From NCBI GenBank assembly GCA_030614005.1, contig JAUWKS010000010.1:1-64000 (forward strand): 64,000 nt of DNA, read 5' to 3'. Position numbers and translations under genes: made by a program. Shown piece by piece: positions 36,084 to 46,900 of this stretch. Within the stretch, counting starts at the first letter, position 1, and every line of letters starts with the position of its first letter. The stretch comes from Candidatus Heimdallarchaeota archaeon. Lineage in GTDB: Archaea > Asgardarchaeota > Heimdallarchaeia > JABLTI01. Under the pieces are notes generated by a model that saw nothing but the letters and a program-made list of their open reading frames with translations, did not search any database and was not told where the DNA came from.

Positions 36084-38735
36084 GATTCTTATAAGTCTTA
36101 CAAGGAAGAAAATACCAAAACCTAATGCAACAAGTCCAGCACCAACTAAAGTACCCCAATTGAAAAAGTTTCCAAGAACCACCAAGATAGGTGCGGGATT
36201 ATCAATTGTGAATGATTTAACTACTTGATATGAATTTCCAGCATTATCCTCTACTAAAAAGGTAAATGTTTGTTCTCCTTCTCCATATAGTGTAGTATCA
36301 TAACTAATCATTTCTATCATAGGTCCGATATATATTACACTATATGCCAATAGCAGAGTACCGTTATAATATTGAGTTGGGCCAATATATATTGATAAAT
36401 TGTTGATTCCACTGCCAGAATCTAGACCATCTAAGTAAAATATCACTTGGTCTGTTAGTATATCATTTTCAGCAGGACCAAAAACGCTCAACGTTGGATC
36501 GATGTCATCAAGTATTGTATAAGTATAATATGCTCCAGAATTATTATCAGTGATATTATTTCCAACTGTATCGAACACCACTACGTAGTAATTGTATTGT
36601 GTACCGTATTCTGAATGGGGTATTAGCCCGCTGAAAATATTTTCTTCAATTGGTGTAGCTAATACTGGATACCAAGTTGTATCGTTCTGATAATAAATAA
36701 CTACTTCAGCAATTTCATTTAATAGATCAGTTGTAGTAACTTCAATAATGGCATCATCATAGTATGTGGGACTATTTTCCAAGGTAACAGAAGCAATCTC
36801 AGGAGGTGTAGTATCACGGACAAAGTGAATGTCATCAAATAAAGTTTCTACCTCGCCACCTGCAGAATAGCAAGCGCTTCGTAATTCAATTTCAGTTACA
36901 ATCAAATTGTCTTTTCCAAAAGCAGCAAACGAATCAATAGCAATATTTCTTATGAGGTTATACCAAGTACCAGTTGAATTGTAATTATCTACTCTGTAGT
37001 AAACATTGATTGTATCATTTGTTAGAAATGACATACTAGCACTTGCTCCCAGAAGGTAATACAGATGATAAGTATCATTAAGTTCTATATCAAATGCAGC
37101 ATAATTATTGTCGTGCGAAGTTATTTCATCCAGTTTCCACCAAAAATCAGTGTAAAGATTATTTTCAATAGGCAGGTACATTGATCTAGAGACTTGTGAA
37201 TTACCATAGCTATTATACGATGAAACATTTGCAGCGTAATTTCCACTATGGGCATCTGAAGTTATGTTTGTGTATTGATGATTTCCAACATTATTCCAAC
37301 CTATAACTGGATCATTTGGATGCCAACTATAGTCTAGTTCAAATGAAGGATCGCCAGTAGGATATGTAGTTAAATCAAAATCATCAATTAAAAGTTGAGT
37401 TGTTGAATTTTCTTCATATCCTGCATTAACTCGGAATCCTATATTAGTTATCGGCATTCCCAATACGTTTTCAAGAACAGATAGTTCATATAAATCTAGA
37501 GAAAATCTTTGCCAAGTATCTCTTGTCCCAAAACCATTTGCGCTAAAATAGCGATAGTTATACGAAGAATTAGTATAATTAGATGAAGTTACTGTGTCTG
37601 TTTCCTGACCAAGATAATAATGAAAGTAATAGCTATAGGTACCATTTCTTCCATAAATATAAAATTGTGCATTTTGACTTGATCCGCCATTAAACGTATC
37701 TGAGTATTTCCAGTCAAAATTAAGCATAACATCTCCTGGTTGAACTGTTTGATAGCTTTTAGGAAAATAATTCCAACCCACAATTGTTGATCTTTCACAA
37801 TAAAGACTACTGTAACTATTATCATAATAGGCTTCTGCTTGGAGATCAAGAGCACTTGTTCCTTCCGTATAATCATTCTGAGTTATTGTTACAGAAGTTG
37901 GTCCTTCTATATTATTTGACCAATAGGAACCATCACCAGTTTCAAAATCACCATTTCGAATAAATTCGTCTGCTGTTTTATTTGTAACGGATACATCATC
38001 AACAATTAATTCAGTAAATCCTGTTGGTTCATTAGGAGAATATGATCTAAAGTAAATTGTTCTTATTTCTATATTTGGGTTTATAGGACCAATAGCTTCC
38101 TCGTAATCTTCAGTTACATTTCTGCTAAAATGAAACCACGATGAAAGACTACCTCGCATATCATAATATCCATTAGTTGAATTAGCACTTAGAGAATCAA
38201 ATCGTGAAAAATAATAGTAGATATTAACCCAACTTGTGCCTGTGTAGAATCGAATATAAGTATAAATTTGACCACCTTCATTTAAGTCCGGATTTGCATA
38301 TGGATTGTACCAAAAATCGACAGATATGGATTCAGTTAATCTAGTCCCACTATCTATGCCCTGAGAGTTAGCAGCTGTTTCAGAAAATTGTGAGGTTCCT
38401 TTCGAAGCCATATAAGCAGAATAGGATCCTGCATGAACATCATCTTGATATGATGAATTAGTAATTGAATATGCACTTCCAACATAGTAGAATTCAGTAG
38501 GACCACCATTTGAATCTTCTTCATAGAAACCACCATCGGGTACAATATTCGATTTGAGGTATTCCTCTCCTCCAACAGCATTTGTTTCCCAAATGTCATC
38601 CATTTCTGGAATCGTTTGGTTGCTATCAATTTGATAGGTTAAATTAGTTTGATTGTTGTCAATAGCTCTTATTGAAATTGGCTGAGCAATCATAACAAAT
38701 AATAGAAAAACAGTTAGTATTTTTTTAAATTGCAT
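36069..38735 (-). CDS. Large secreted membrane-anchored protein with carbohydrate-binding-like domains
   Basis: 888 residues. Signal peptide (ILTVFLLFVMIAQPISIRA), three related domains that begin with a feature like DGGFYEEDSNGG, NGDFETGDGSYWS and DPSFELDYSWHPN and contain the tract SYSAYMAS / TSALDLQAEAY / NYAANVSSYNS. This is the G-x-F-E...pattern of carbohydrate-binding modules of the jelly-roll type. One or two Ig-like domains follow (NYYVVVFDTVGNNITDNNSG). The C-terminal helix ends in RLIRIKKAS. GAGGGTGA precedes ATG 38735. The stop codon lies in the loop of a terminator hairpin (36057-36083). Surface attachment to polysaccharide is likely. Confidence 0.7.
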   Translation of the reverse strand: MQFKKILTVFLLFVMIAQPISIRAIDNNQTNLTYQIDSNQTIPEMDDIWETNAVGGEEYLKSNIVPDGGFYEEDSNGGPTEFYYVGSAYSITNSSYQDDVHAGSYSAYMASKGTSQFSETAANSQGIDSGTRLTESISVDFWYNPYANPDLNEGGQIYTYIRFYTGTSWVNIYYYFSRFDSLSANSTNGYYDMRGSLSSWFHFSRNVTEDYEEAIGPINPNIEIRTIYFRSYSPNEPTGFTELIVDDVSVTNKTADEFIRNGDFETGDGSYWSNNIEGPTSVTITQNDYTEGTSALDLQAEAYYDNSYSSLYCERSTIVGWNYFPKSYQTVQPGDVMLNFDWKYSDTFNGGSSQNAQFYIYGRNGTYSYYFHYYLGQETDTVTSSNYTNSSYNYRYFSANGFGTRDTWQRFSLDLYELSVLENVLGMPITNIGFRVNAGYEENSTTQLLIDDFDLTTYPTGDPSFELDYSWHPNDPVIGWNNVGNHQYTNITSDAHSGNYAANVSSYNSYGNSQVSRSMYLPIENNLYTDFWWKLDEITSHDNNYAAFDIELNDTYHLYYLLGASASMSFLTNDTINVYYRVDNYNSTGTWYNLIRNIAIDSFAAFGKDNLIVTEIELRSACYSAGGEVETLFDDIHFVRDTTPPEIASVTLENSPTYYDDAIIEVTTTDLLNEIAEVVIYYQNDTTWYPVLATPIEENIFSGLIPHSEYGTQYNYYVVVFDTVGNNITDNNSGAYYTYTILDDIDPTLSVFGPAENDILTDQVIFYLDGLDSGSGINNLSIYIGPTQYYNGTLLLAYSVIYIGPMIEMISYDTTLYGEGEQTFTFLVEDNAGNSYQVVKSFTIDNPAPILVVLGNFFNWGTLVGAGLVALGFGIFFLVRLIRIKKAS

Positions 38736-39052
38736 ATATTCACCCTCTAATATTAACGCAAATAATAATACTAATTTTGTATCTCAGTTATACTCTAAAA
38801 ATTTTTCCAATGAAATCTGAGAAAAAATAGATAATAAATGGGGGTTAAAAATTATTCTACCACCATTATTTTATTTGTTAACAATTAATTTTTCTTAAAC
38901 CATCTTGCAATGGTGTAGATTCACAATGGCAAACCTAGGGTAAAAATTGAGTTATATTCTAAAATTTAAGGGGAATAACATGTGCAAATCTAAATATTAA
39001 AAAAGAAATAACTATCTGAAGAATCAGTCACAAACGTAAACAAGTGAAATAA
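38736..39052. other. Intergenic region between divergent genes
   Basis: A+T-rich spacer with no frame longer than about 17 codons that has a ribosome site. It should hold the promoters of the secreted protein (minus) and the NifX-like gene (plus), but no TATA box stands out enough to call. Confidence 0.4.
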
Positions 39053-39472
39053 ATGACTCAAAAAACCGATGTTGTACTACTAGCTGCAGGAACTGACGAT
39101 GAAGAGAATTTCACCACAGATCATTTCGGCTCATCGCACAATTTTTTAATTTATTCATTTAACCTAAGAACGAAAGAAATAACTTTCGAGAAGAAAATTG
39201 TTAATTTAACTCCCGAAGAACGGCAATATGGAGATCCAGTAAAAGCTAAGAATATTTCGACTTTACTGGATGGTATATCCATTGCTATGGCAAAACGGAT
39301 GGGTCCAAATATTGAACGTATTCGAAAAACCTTCATTCCTATTCTTTCAAATGAAAATCAAATTAAGCTTTCATTGACGATTTTGCCTACGCTAATTCCT
39401 GATATTTTAATCGAATTAGAAAAGCCTTCTGGCACTCCTAAAAGGATTTTAAGATTAAAATTAATCAAATAA
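39053..39472 (+). CDS. NifX/NifB-C-like dinitrogenase cofactor-type protein
   Basis: 139 residues of the PF02579-type fold: VVLLAAGTDDEENFTTDHFG contains the HFG motif that follows the first strand, then SSHNFLIYSF and a later helix with STLLDGISIAMAKRMGPN. The family binds iron-sulfur or molybdenum-iron cofactor precursors, but many archaeal members have unrelated metal roles. No nitrogenase genes are nearby. The C-terminal 40 residues are an extra basic extension. Confidence 0.65.
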   Translation: MTQKTDVVLLAAGTDDEENFTTDHFGSSHNFLIYSFNLRTKEITFEKKIVNLTPEERQYGDPVKAKNISTLLDGISIAMAKRMGPNIERIRKTFIPILSNENQIKLSLTILPTLIPDILIELEKPSGTPKRILRLKLIK

Positions 39473-39573
39473 ATCTCTTTTATTTTTAAAAAATAACCTT
39501 TTTTTTAGACTTTATTAACAACGTAAACTAAATTACAACTGGATAAGGAATAAAATAAAAAGAATTTTTAGAA

Positions 39574-39596
39574 AGAAAGCATTACACTCTCTTTCT
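39574..39596 (-). terminator. Hairpin around the stop codon
   Basis: AGAAAG (39574-39579) pairs with CTTTCT (39591-39596); the 11-base loop contains the stop (39582-39584). On the minus strand it is followed by TTCTAAAAATTC. Confidence 0.45.
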
Positions 39597-41540
39597 CTTT
39601 ACTGAAACAATAATAACAATAGTGAGTATTAATACTAATGTACCACCACCAGCACCTAAAATAATATAGAATGTTGTTGACTGGAAGAAATTTGGTTCAG
39701 ATGATGTTGTTGGTAAATTTTGTACAGTTATTGATATTGTATCTGATGACGACAATCCAACATTGTCAAATAGAGTTACTTGTATTGTATATGTCCCTAA
39801 TTCGTCTAAACTTAACAGATAAGTCGTAATTGGCATATTTACTGTAGCTTCCAATACAGAGTTCACTCTTACTTCTGCATAATCATATCCTGATGAGCTA
39901 TCAACAAAGTTCCAATCGATTTGAACATCACCAGGTTCCATTACATAATCATCATCTGGTGCAGTGATTATCACTGTAGGATTTGTTGAATCAATATTGA
40001 TTTGGAAATGAACAGGATCTGCTATATTCCCTGCACCATCTAAAGTTGAAATATGAGCATACCATATTCCATCAGTTAACGTTGTTGATATACTACTTGA
40101 TGATGTAAATGTACTGCTAATTGTTGGCACTGTTGATGGATTATGGTCTACTACAATATAATACCCATTAACACCATTGACGTCAAATGGGGCATTCATG
40201 TTAAAAGTAGGACTTAGGTTAGTATACCATTCTGAAGGGTTTGCATGTGGTGTAACAGTTACGTCAGGTTGATAAACAGTACAATCATAATCTATTGTCA
40301 GGAAAGGATCACCTAAAATAACCATACCGTAAAACCATTCTAAATAATCAGATGGGGATACGGTTGTTATTGTTTGGAACCAATCTTCGAAAGCTTGACC
40401 AATAGTTTTGTCTAGAGCTAAAGGATCATAGAATGTTGCCCCGCCAAACATACCACCAGTTTTTGATGTGCCAATTACTGCTATTGAGCCGTTTCCTGAA
40501 TAAAGATATGTCGTTGCTAAACAATCCGCAGCAATAGTATCTGCTCCTGAACAACAATACAAATTGTAAAAGTTTGCTGCAGGAATTGCTGCATGGATTT
40601 GAGCTGAAGTAACAGTTCCTTCACCAATACCTCCTGGACCAAAATAATGTTGAGCAGGCGATGAACCACTATGAACTGCAAGATGTACCCATTCATAATT
40701 TTGAGTCATCTTAGTCAACCAATCAGCAGCCGTTGTTAAAGTTGCTGGTGTATGGATATCTGTTCTTGTTGGGTAAGCATTATTCAACCAAGCGGGCCAA
40801 TTGTCATATGTGCCATTTGCCCATGCTTGCCAATCATCATCGATATAGGTCATAGCTTGATGAGTTCTAGCATTAGTACCTATACGATAATTATGAATTT
40901 TAGTTAGTAAATTAACGATGTCTTGATCATTAGATAATCCACCTAGCGTTCTTGACGTAGCATCTATTCGTCCAAGATAAATTTCTGGATAAATATCACC
41001 TGTACCAGCTGAGTGTATATCATAAATACCATCTGGTTCGGTATCAGTCCATGTGCCGTCCAAATCAGTTAGAAATAATTCACATAGAAAAGTTTCAGCT
41101 GCCCAAGGAATTGTTCCAGTTTTTGCCGGATGGTAAAATAAAGCAGATGGCAAATTACCTATTAAAACAACACCTGATATGCCAAAATTAGTATACCAGA
41201 GAGAGATTTTAGTTTTTAATGCTACAATATTTGAAGCTCCTGTAGAATCTAAAACAACAGTATAACCAGTATAATTCAAATCTTGAGCATATTGGTTTAT
41301 TGCTGCTTGTGCTGCAGGCACCACCCAAATAGAAGGGTCAACAATTATTCCTACAGTTTCACCATTGTAACCTGAAACTTGTTTTAGTAAGGCTTTGGAA
41401 TCTATCTGCGCCCCAATTATTTCATTATGTAATGTAATACTCTCTGTTGATAATGGCGTTTTAGCACTTGCAAAACTGAGTGAGGAGAGTATTAACAATG
41501 ATAGTATAAGTATAAGAATTTTTGATTTAAATTTAGACAT
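39582..41540 (-). CDS. C25 (gingipain-like) caspase-fold protease, surface-anchored
   Basis: 652 residues. Signal peptide (LILILSLLILSSLSFASA), then a C25-type catalytic domain: GVVLIGNLPSALFY, a conserved DGTWTDTEPDGIYD / PEIYLGRIDA region, catalytic His290 in WVHLAVHSG and Cys329 or Cys330 in NLYCCSGADT. The His-Cys dyad spacing of about 40 residues fits clan CD. An Ig-like domain (NPTVIITAPDDDYVMEPGDV) and a C-terminal helix with VKRKRV follow. An extracellular Cys protease. A hairpin using AGAAAG/CTTTCT spans the stop codon (39574-39596). Confidence 0.8.
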   Translation of the reverse strand: MSKFKSKILILILSLLILSSLSFASAKTPLSTESITLHNEIIGAQIDSKALLKQVSGYNGETVGIIVDPSIWVVPAAQAAINQYAQDLNYTGYTVVLDSTGASNIVALKTKISLWYTNFGISGVVLIGNLPSALFYHPAKTGTIPWAAETFLCELFLTDLDGTWTDTEPDGIYDIHSAGTGDIYPEIYLGRIDATSRTLGGLSNDQDIVNLLTKIHNYRIGTNARTHQAMTYIDDDWQAWANGTYDNWPAWLNNAYPTRTDIHTPATLTTAADWLTKMTQNYEWVHLAVHSGSSPAQHYFGPGGIGEGTVTSAQIHAAIPAANFYNLYCCSGADTIAADCLATTYLYSGNGSIAVIGTSKTGGMFGGATFYDPLALDKTIGQAFEDWFQTITTVSPSDYLEWFYGMVILGDPFLTIDYDCTVYQPDVTVTPHANPSEWYTNLSPTFNMNAPFDVNGVNGYYIVVDHNPSTVPTISSTFTSSSSISTTLTDGIWYAHISTLDGAGNIADPVHFQINIDSTNPTVIITAPDDDYVMEPGDVQIDWNFVDSSSGYDYAEVRVNSVLEATVNMPITTYLLSLDELGTYTIQVTLFDNVGLSSSDTISITVQNLPTTSSEPNFFQSTTFYIILGAGGGTLVLILTIVIIVSVKRKRV

Positions 41541-41813
41541 GAAAAATAATTATTCATTTTCAAATATATACGTATCCTATGCGACAATGCTAAAGTAAAT
41601 GTAGTTATTATTTATGTTTTATTTAAAACCAATCAGATTGATTGTTTATAGTTCAGAATATAGACATAACCTAGACTGTCTCCACATACAATTGTATTTT
41701 TATCTTTAACATCTAACCTGCTTTAAATGAAAATAATTTTATCGAATGGACATATCTTGCTGTTATACTATTAATGTGCTTTGTTGTATGCCATTCGATT
41801 AGCAGCTAAAATT

Positions 41814-41838
41814 GAGGAGTAGTTTTAATTTACTCCTC
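41814..41838 (-). terminator. Hairpin overlapping the stop codon of the RelA/SLOG gene
   Basis: GAGGAGTA (41814-41821) pairs with TACTCCTC (41831-41838). The stop TAA (41830-41832) lies at the base of the loop. The T-run is weak. Confidence 0.5.
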
Positions 41839-43848
41839 GATAAATTTCTTTATTCCTTTTTCAGTATTTGGTACAGCAATTATTTCAGAAAGCATCGAAT
41901 TTTTCTTATCAGGTTGAAGAGCAAGATTCCATTCCACATTCTGTAATAAATAATCAGCAGAACCACCACTTTCAGCGACTAAACCAACTTGTGCACAAAG
42001 TAGAATTGCTAAACGATATTCAAAGGATGATATCTTTCCTCCAGCAAAACCCAAAACCTTAACATCTTCAGGTTTGATTTTATTCTGCAGAATATTTTTC
42101 CAATAAGTTATTACTTGTCGAATGCTAAAATTATTACCAGTCGTTTTAACAATCTGTGTGTACCTGGAATCTATCTGAACCTCTTCCGGAATATTCTCTG
42201 GAACAAATCCTATTGATTTAATGTTTTTAGCATATTTTTCTTGTAAATCTCCAACTATACCACAAACTCCACCTAACGTTCCACCTGAAATCAGTGTTCC
42301 TGTATACTTTGGAAATGATTTAAGCAATTTTTCTTTGAATAAATTGATACTCTCATTAGATGAGATTGTTGAACTACCAGCTAATATGATAATTGGTAAT
42401 TCCATTGAGAGAACATCAGTATTAGACTTTAGAAACTCATCTTTTATTTTTTGATTTCCAAATTTATACGCAGCACCTATTGTCAATAGGTCTTCAATAA
42501 ATGATAAATCAGGTAATTTCTCTCGAACAACATCGAAAAGAGAGAGGGTTTTCAAAGTAGTAGCAATCATCCAACTTTCGCTGCTATACTTTATTGCTGC
42601 TAAATAATTATTATAAGCTACCTCGCTTTCCCCAATGAGCATGTGTAAAAGGCCAATATCAAAATATGCCCAAGGTAAATTGATTTTGTGATTTATTTGC
42701 TTTTGACATTTCTCTATCACTTTTCGAATGATTGAATACGTAAAACTAATGAAACCCAAGCTTTTCTGTTTTTTTATTTCAAGTGCAAGATAGTTTGTTG
42801 TAGCATAAGGGTTAGAAGGTTCAATTTCGGATGCTTTGCGATAGTAATTCAAAGCCTTCTCTTCATCAATCTCTTTCCATTGACCACCAAGGACACAATA
42901 CGTATCTGCATCTTCGGGATTAATTTCTAATGCTTTTTCTAAATAGCTAATTCCCTTTTGATAATCTTCACTTTCTACTTCATTCTTTTTACACAATGCC
43001 AAACCAATTTCCCGCAAGATAATACTATTATTGCTATCAATAAAAGCAGATAAAATCTCAATCATTTTATCCCATTTTTCCACGTATCTTAACAGATAGG
43101 CATAACGGATTACAGTGGAGATATCTGTTTGGTCAGCTTTAAACACAATAGACATTTTTTCTAGCTCTTTTTCTAATTGCTCCCCAGATAGATATGCACC
43201 ATAATTTTCCTGAAAATCAGTCATATCATTTATCATTTCTTGAAAGTCATGATCAGTGCTTTCTAAAACAGCTGCCACTCGATAAGATTTTCTTTGTAAA
43301 TGTTTAGGAATAGTGAAATCGCCTTTATATTGTGTATCATGTTGTATTTGAGCCCAACCATGCTGGAGAAGTGTTCGAATTTGAATTTCAATAGAAAAGT
43401 CATAAAACCGTTCCGGAAAGGTTAAACCATCAAGTAAAGAACTACCTTTTTTCAAGCGGATAATATAATGATTTGAAAGATAGCCAAATTCGCTGACACT
43501 TAGTCTTTCTAATTTATCTTCACTGTGTTCAAGACTAATAATAAAATTCTGCTCAATAACTTCACAAGTCTTCTTGACATCATCAATTGAATCAAGAATA
43601 ATTCGTGATCCACAGAGATCAGTCATATCTTCAATGGGATTTGAGTATTTGTCTATTTTTCTAAAAATCTTCTCAGAAAAACTCGCAATTGTTTTTGCAC
43701 GTGCTTGAATGATACCATGAAGAGAGTATTGTTTTAGCAATTTTGACAGTACTTTCTTTATCAATTCAGCATATTCTATGTAATCTCCTCTTTTTTCTTT
43801 AAAGAGAGCTATTTGTGTTTCAATAAAATCTTGCTGTTGTTTTATCAT
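41830..43848 (-). CDS. RelA/SpoT - TPR - SLOG fusion protein
   Basis: 672 residues. Residues 20-215 are an alarmone-synthetase domain: DMTDLCGSRIIL (73-85), GYLSNHYIIRL (122-132) and EIQIRTLLQHGWAQIQH (154-170), with the catalytic Glu of EIQIRT present. Residues 245-460 form a TPR solenoid (KALNYYRKASEIEPSNPYAT). Residues 484-672 are a SLOG-type Rossmann domain: PIIILAGSSTIS, GTLISGGTLGGVCGIVGD (517-534), IGFVPENIP, and GFAGGKISSFEYRLAILLCA. SLOG domains bind or make nucleotide-derived ligands in conflict systems. The fusion predicts a (p)ppGpp- or related nucleotide-making protein with its own sensor. No hydrolase (HD) domain. Start ATG 43848, no clear ribosome site. Confidence 0.75.
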   Translation of the reverse strand: MIKQQQDFIETQIALFKEKRGDYIEYAELIKKVLSKLLKQYSLHGIIQARAKTIASFSEKIFRKIDKYSNPIEDMTDLCGSRIILDSIDDVKKTCEVIEQNFIISLEHSEDKLERLSVSEFGYLSNHYIIRLKKGSSLLDGLTFPERFYDFSIEIQIRTLLQHGWAQIQHDTQYKGDFTIPKHLQRKSYRVAAVLESTDHDFQEMINDMTDFQENYGAYLSGEQLEKELEKMSIVFKADQTDISTVIRYAYLLRYVEKWDKMIEILSAFIDSNNSIILREIGLALCKKNEVESEDYQKGISYLEKALEINPEDADTYCVLGGQWKEIDEEKALNYYRKASEIEPSNPYATTNYLALEIKKQKSLGFISFTYSIIRKVIEKCQKQINHKINLPWAYFDIGLLHMLIGESEVAYNNYLAAIKYSSESWMIATTLKTLSLFDVVREKLPDLSFIEDLLTIGAAYKFGNQKIKDEFLKSNTDVLSMELPIIILAGSSTISSNESINLFKEKLLKSFPKYTGTLISGGTLGGVCGIVGDLQEKYAKNIKSIGFVPENIPEEVQIDSRYTQIVKTTGNNFSIRQVITYWKNILQNKIKPEDVKVLGFAGGKISSFEYRLAILLCAQVGLVAESGGSADYLLQNVEWNLALQPDKKNSMLSEIIAVPNTEKGIKKFIEE

Positions 43849-43947
43849 GCGAGTTCACTTGGTATTTTATAGGTTCTCAAGAAAATTCACTATTAAAAAT
43901 TCTTTTTGTTAATAACATAATCTTAAGATATAAAAAAAGGGAAAAAG

Positions 43948-43975
43948 TAAGAAAGAAATCATCGTTTCTTTCTTA
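43948..43975 (-). terminator. Terminator formed by the Arg/Lys tail codons, stop in loop
   Basis: Perfect 11-bp stem TAAGAAAGAAA (43948-43958) / TTTCTTTCTTA (43965-43975) with loop TCATCG holding the stop (43959-43961). The same 11-bp stem occurs at 54344-54371. Confidence 0.7.
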
Positions 43976-46900
43976 TTAATGCTAGAGCTAACACTGCAAC
44001 AATGGGTAATAGAGCAAGTAATGTAGTATTACTAGTTGAATGCGCGAGAACTGTAAAGCTGTAATAAGCGCCTCCGTTGTCGTCTGTTGCGGTATTAGTA
44101 TTTGGTGAATCATCTGTTGCTGTGATATAAAATTCAATTAAATCAGCAGCAGCAAATGTACCAATTGTTGTTTTGTATTGATCACCTGAAATGAGAAGCA
44201 TTGTTGTTGTTGTCCAAGTTCCTCCGTTTGTTCTGTAGTGAAGAACAACTGAACTGATTCCGTTTAGGTCACTCACTGTACAAGTGATATTTACTAAATC
44301 AGTATCAGAAGGTGCATTTGGATTATATTCAATGTCACTAATCGTTGGTGCTGTAACATCACTAGAAGCAATGGTGAAAGTGTAGTAATTTCCAGAATTA
44401 TCGTCTGTAGCATTGTTGTGCGTTATATAAGAATCAGTTGCGTTGATATAATATTCAATATCTGCAGCATAAGCAAAAGAACCGATTGATACTTCATAGG
44501 TACTTCCAGTGGTGAGGGTCATACTTGCATCTGTCCAAGAACCACTATTCACTCTATAATAGAGGGTAACGGATTGAACACCACTTAGATCAGTAACAGC
44601 GCAGCTAATAATTACGGTTTCTGCATCTGTAGGATTTGTGGGAGTATGAACTATATCATTTATCGTTGGACCGGAAACATCACTTGCACCTATGGTGAAG
44701 CTATAATATGAACCACCATTATTATCGGTTGCAATATTGTGTGTTTCATAATTGTCAACAGCTGTGATATAATATTCTATGAAATCTTCATACGCAAATA
44801 AACCAATAGTTGCATTATAGGTGCTATCAACAATATTCGTCATTGATACACTCATCCAATCACCGCCATCTATTCTGTAGTAGAGAGTAACGGATTGAAC
44901 ACCACTTGGATCTGTAACATCGCAGTTTATAGTTATAGTTTCAAGTTCTGTTGGTGTTGCTGGTTGGTGTAAAATGTTTTCAATTGTTGGTCCGTCAATA
45001 TCACTCGCTTCAATGGTGAAACTGTAATATATGCCACTATTGTCATCTGTTGCTTCATTGTGGTTTGGAGAATCATCTACTGCGACAATATAGTACTCTA
45101 TTTCATCATCATAAGCAAATGATCCAATTGTTGCTTCGTAGGTAGAACCAGATGTAAAGGTCATACTGACATCAGTCCAAGAACCACCATTGATGCGATA
45201 ATATAATGTAACCGATTGAATACCATTAGCATCATAAACATCACAACTGATTGTTATTGTTTCAGTGTCATTAGCTGGTTCAGGAGTCTGTGAAATAGCT
45301 GAAATGGTTGGTCCGGTAACGTCGCTTGAAACAACGGTGAAGCTGTAATATGCTCCTCCATTATCTTCTGTGGCAATATTAGGATTGATACATGAATCAT
45401 TGGCTGAGATGAAAAATTCGACTAAATCATCATAGGTAAATGTTCCTAAACTTACTTCATATTGATTGTCAATAGCCCATATCATGGTGATATTCGTCCA
45501 TTCTCCACTATTAACACGATAGTGTAGAGTAACTATATCGAGACCATTGCTATCTGTAACATTGCAATAAACAAACACTTCTTCTAAATCGGTTGGAGAG
45601 GGGTCAAATACTACATCAGTTATTTCTGGTGCTGTTGTATCGACTTGGAAATTCCAAACATCGCTCCAATCACCCCAATTTTCAGCGCCGTCTTTTGCGC
45701 GAACACGCCAATAATAAACATCATCATCCAATGAAGTTATTGCAGTATAATATGTATCAGTTGTGTATATAGCTATTGCTGTGCTCAAAAAGTCTGTGTC
45801 ATTATCTACTTGCAACTGATAAAGTACCGCTCCAGTTTCAGAAGACCATTCCAAGTATGGTGTTGGATCACTATCTATTGAATTATTGCTGGGTGTTAAT
45901 AGTGTTAATGTTGCTGGTGGTGTAGTGTCAATTTCAAAATGCCAAGTTGTACTCCAAGATCCCCAATTACCTGCGGCATCTCGTGCTTGAACACGCCAAT
46001 AATAGGTGTTTTCACCTAATGTCGTACAAGTGTAACTGCTAGAAGATGTATAGTAATTAACATTTAGTGAGCTAAAATCAGCATTATTATCTACTTGAAC
46101 ATGGTATTGCGTTGCTGTAGCCACTGTTGACCAATCAAGATACGGTGTTTGATCATTAGTCATTGTTCCGTCTGTAGGTGCAAATAATGTCGGAATACCC
46201 GGTGCTATATTATCAATAGTGAAATATCTATAAGAACTAAAACTACCCCAAGATCCTCGATAATCTTGTGCACGAACGCGCCAATACCAAGTATCACTTG
46301 ATAGTGTAAATGTGCGAGAAGTTCCTGCAAGGCTATAACTATATGGACTACTGAAACTTGGGTTATCATCCACTTGAACATTATATGCTGATGCAGTTGA
46401 TTTTGCGTTCCAACTTAAAGTTAAGGTGCTAGACTGTGTTAAGTATCCATTATATGGTGAATTCAAAGATGGTGGTGTGGTGTCAACTCTGAAATATTTA
46501 TAAGAACTATAACTGCCCCAATTTCCTAATGAATCTTGTGCACAAACACGCCAATACCAATTTCTATTTGATAAAGCAGAGGACCAATAACAATAAGTAT
46601 TTGATGTAGTTATAGTATTTGCACCAGTGAAACCTGAGTTATCAGCCACTTGAAGCTTGTATAGTACTGCAGTTGAAGATGGACCCCAATCTAAATATGG
46701 TGTTGAATCATATATTGTTGATCCATACGATGGTGAATATAAAGTTGGTGGGTTTGGCCCTGTTGAATCAAGAGTGAAATGCCATTCAGAACTCCACACA
46801 CTCCAAAAACCCCATTCATTATACGACCGAACTCGCCAATAATAAGTATCATCATTTAAATGATCACATTCGATATAAGTAGTATATCCTGTACCAACAT

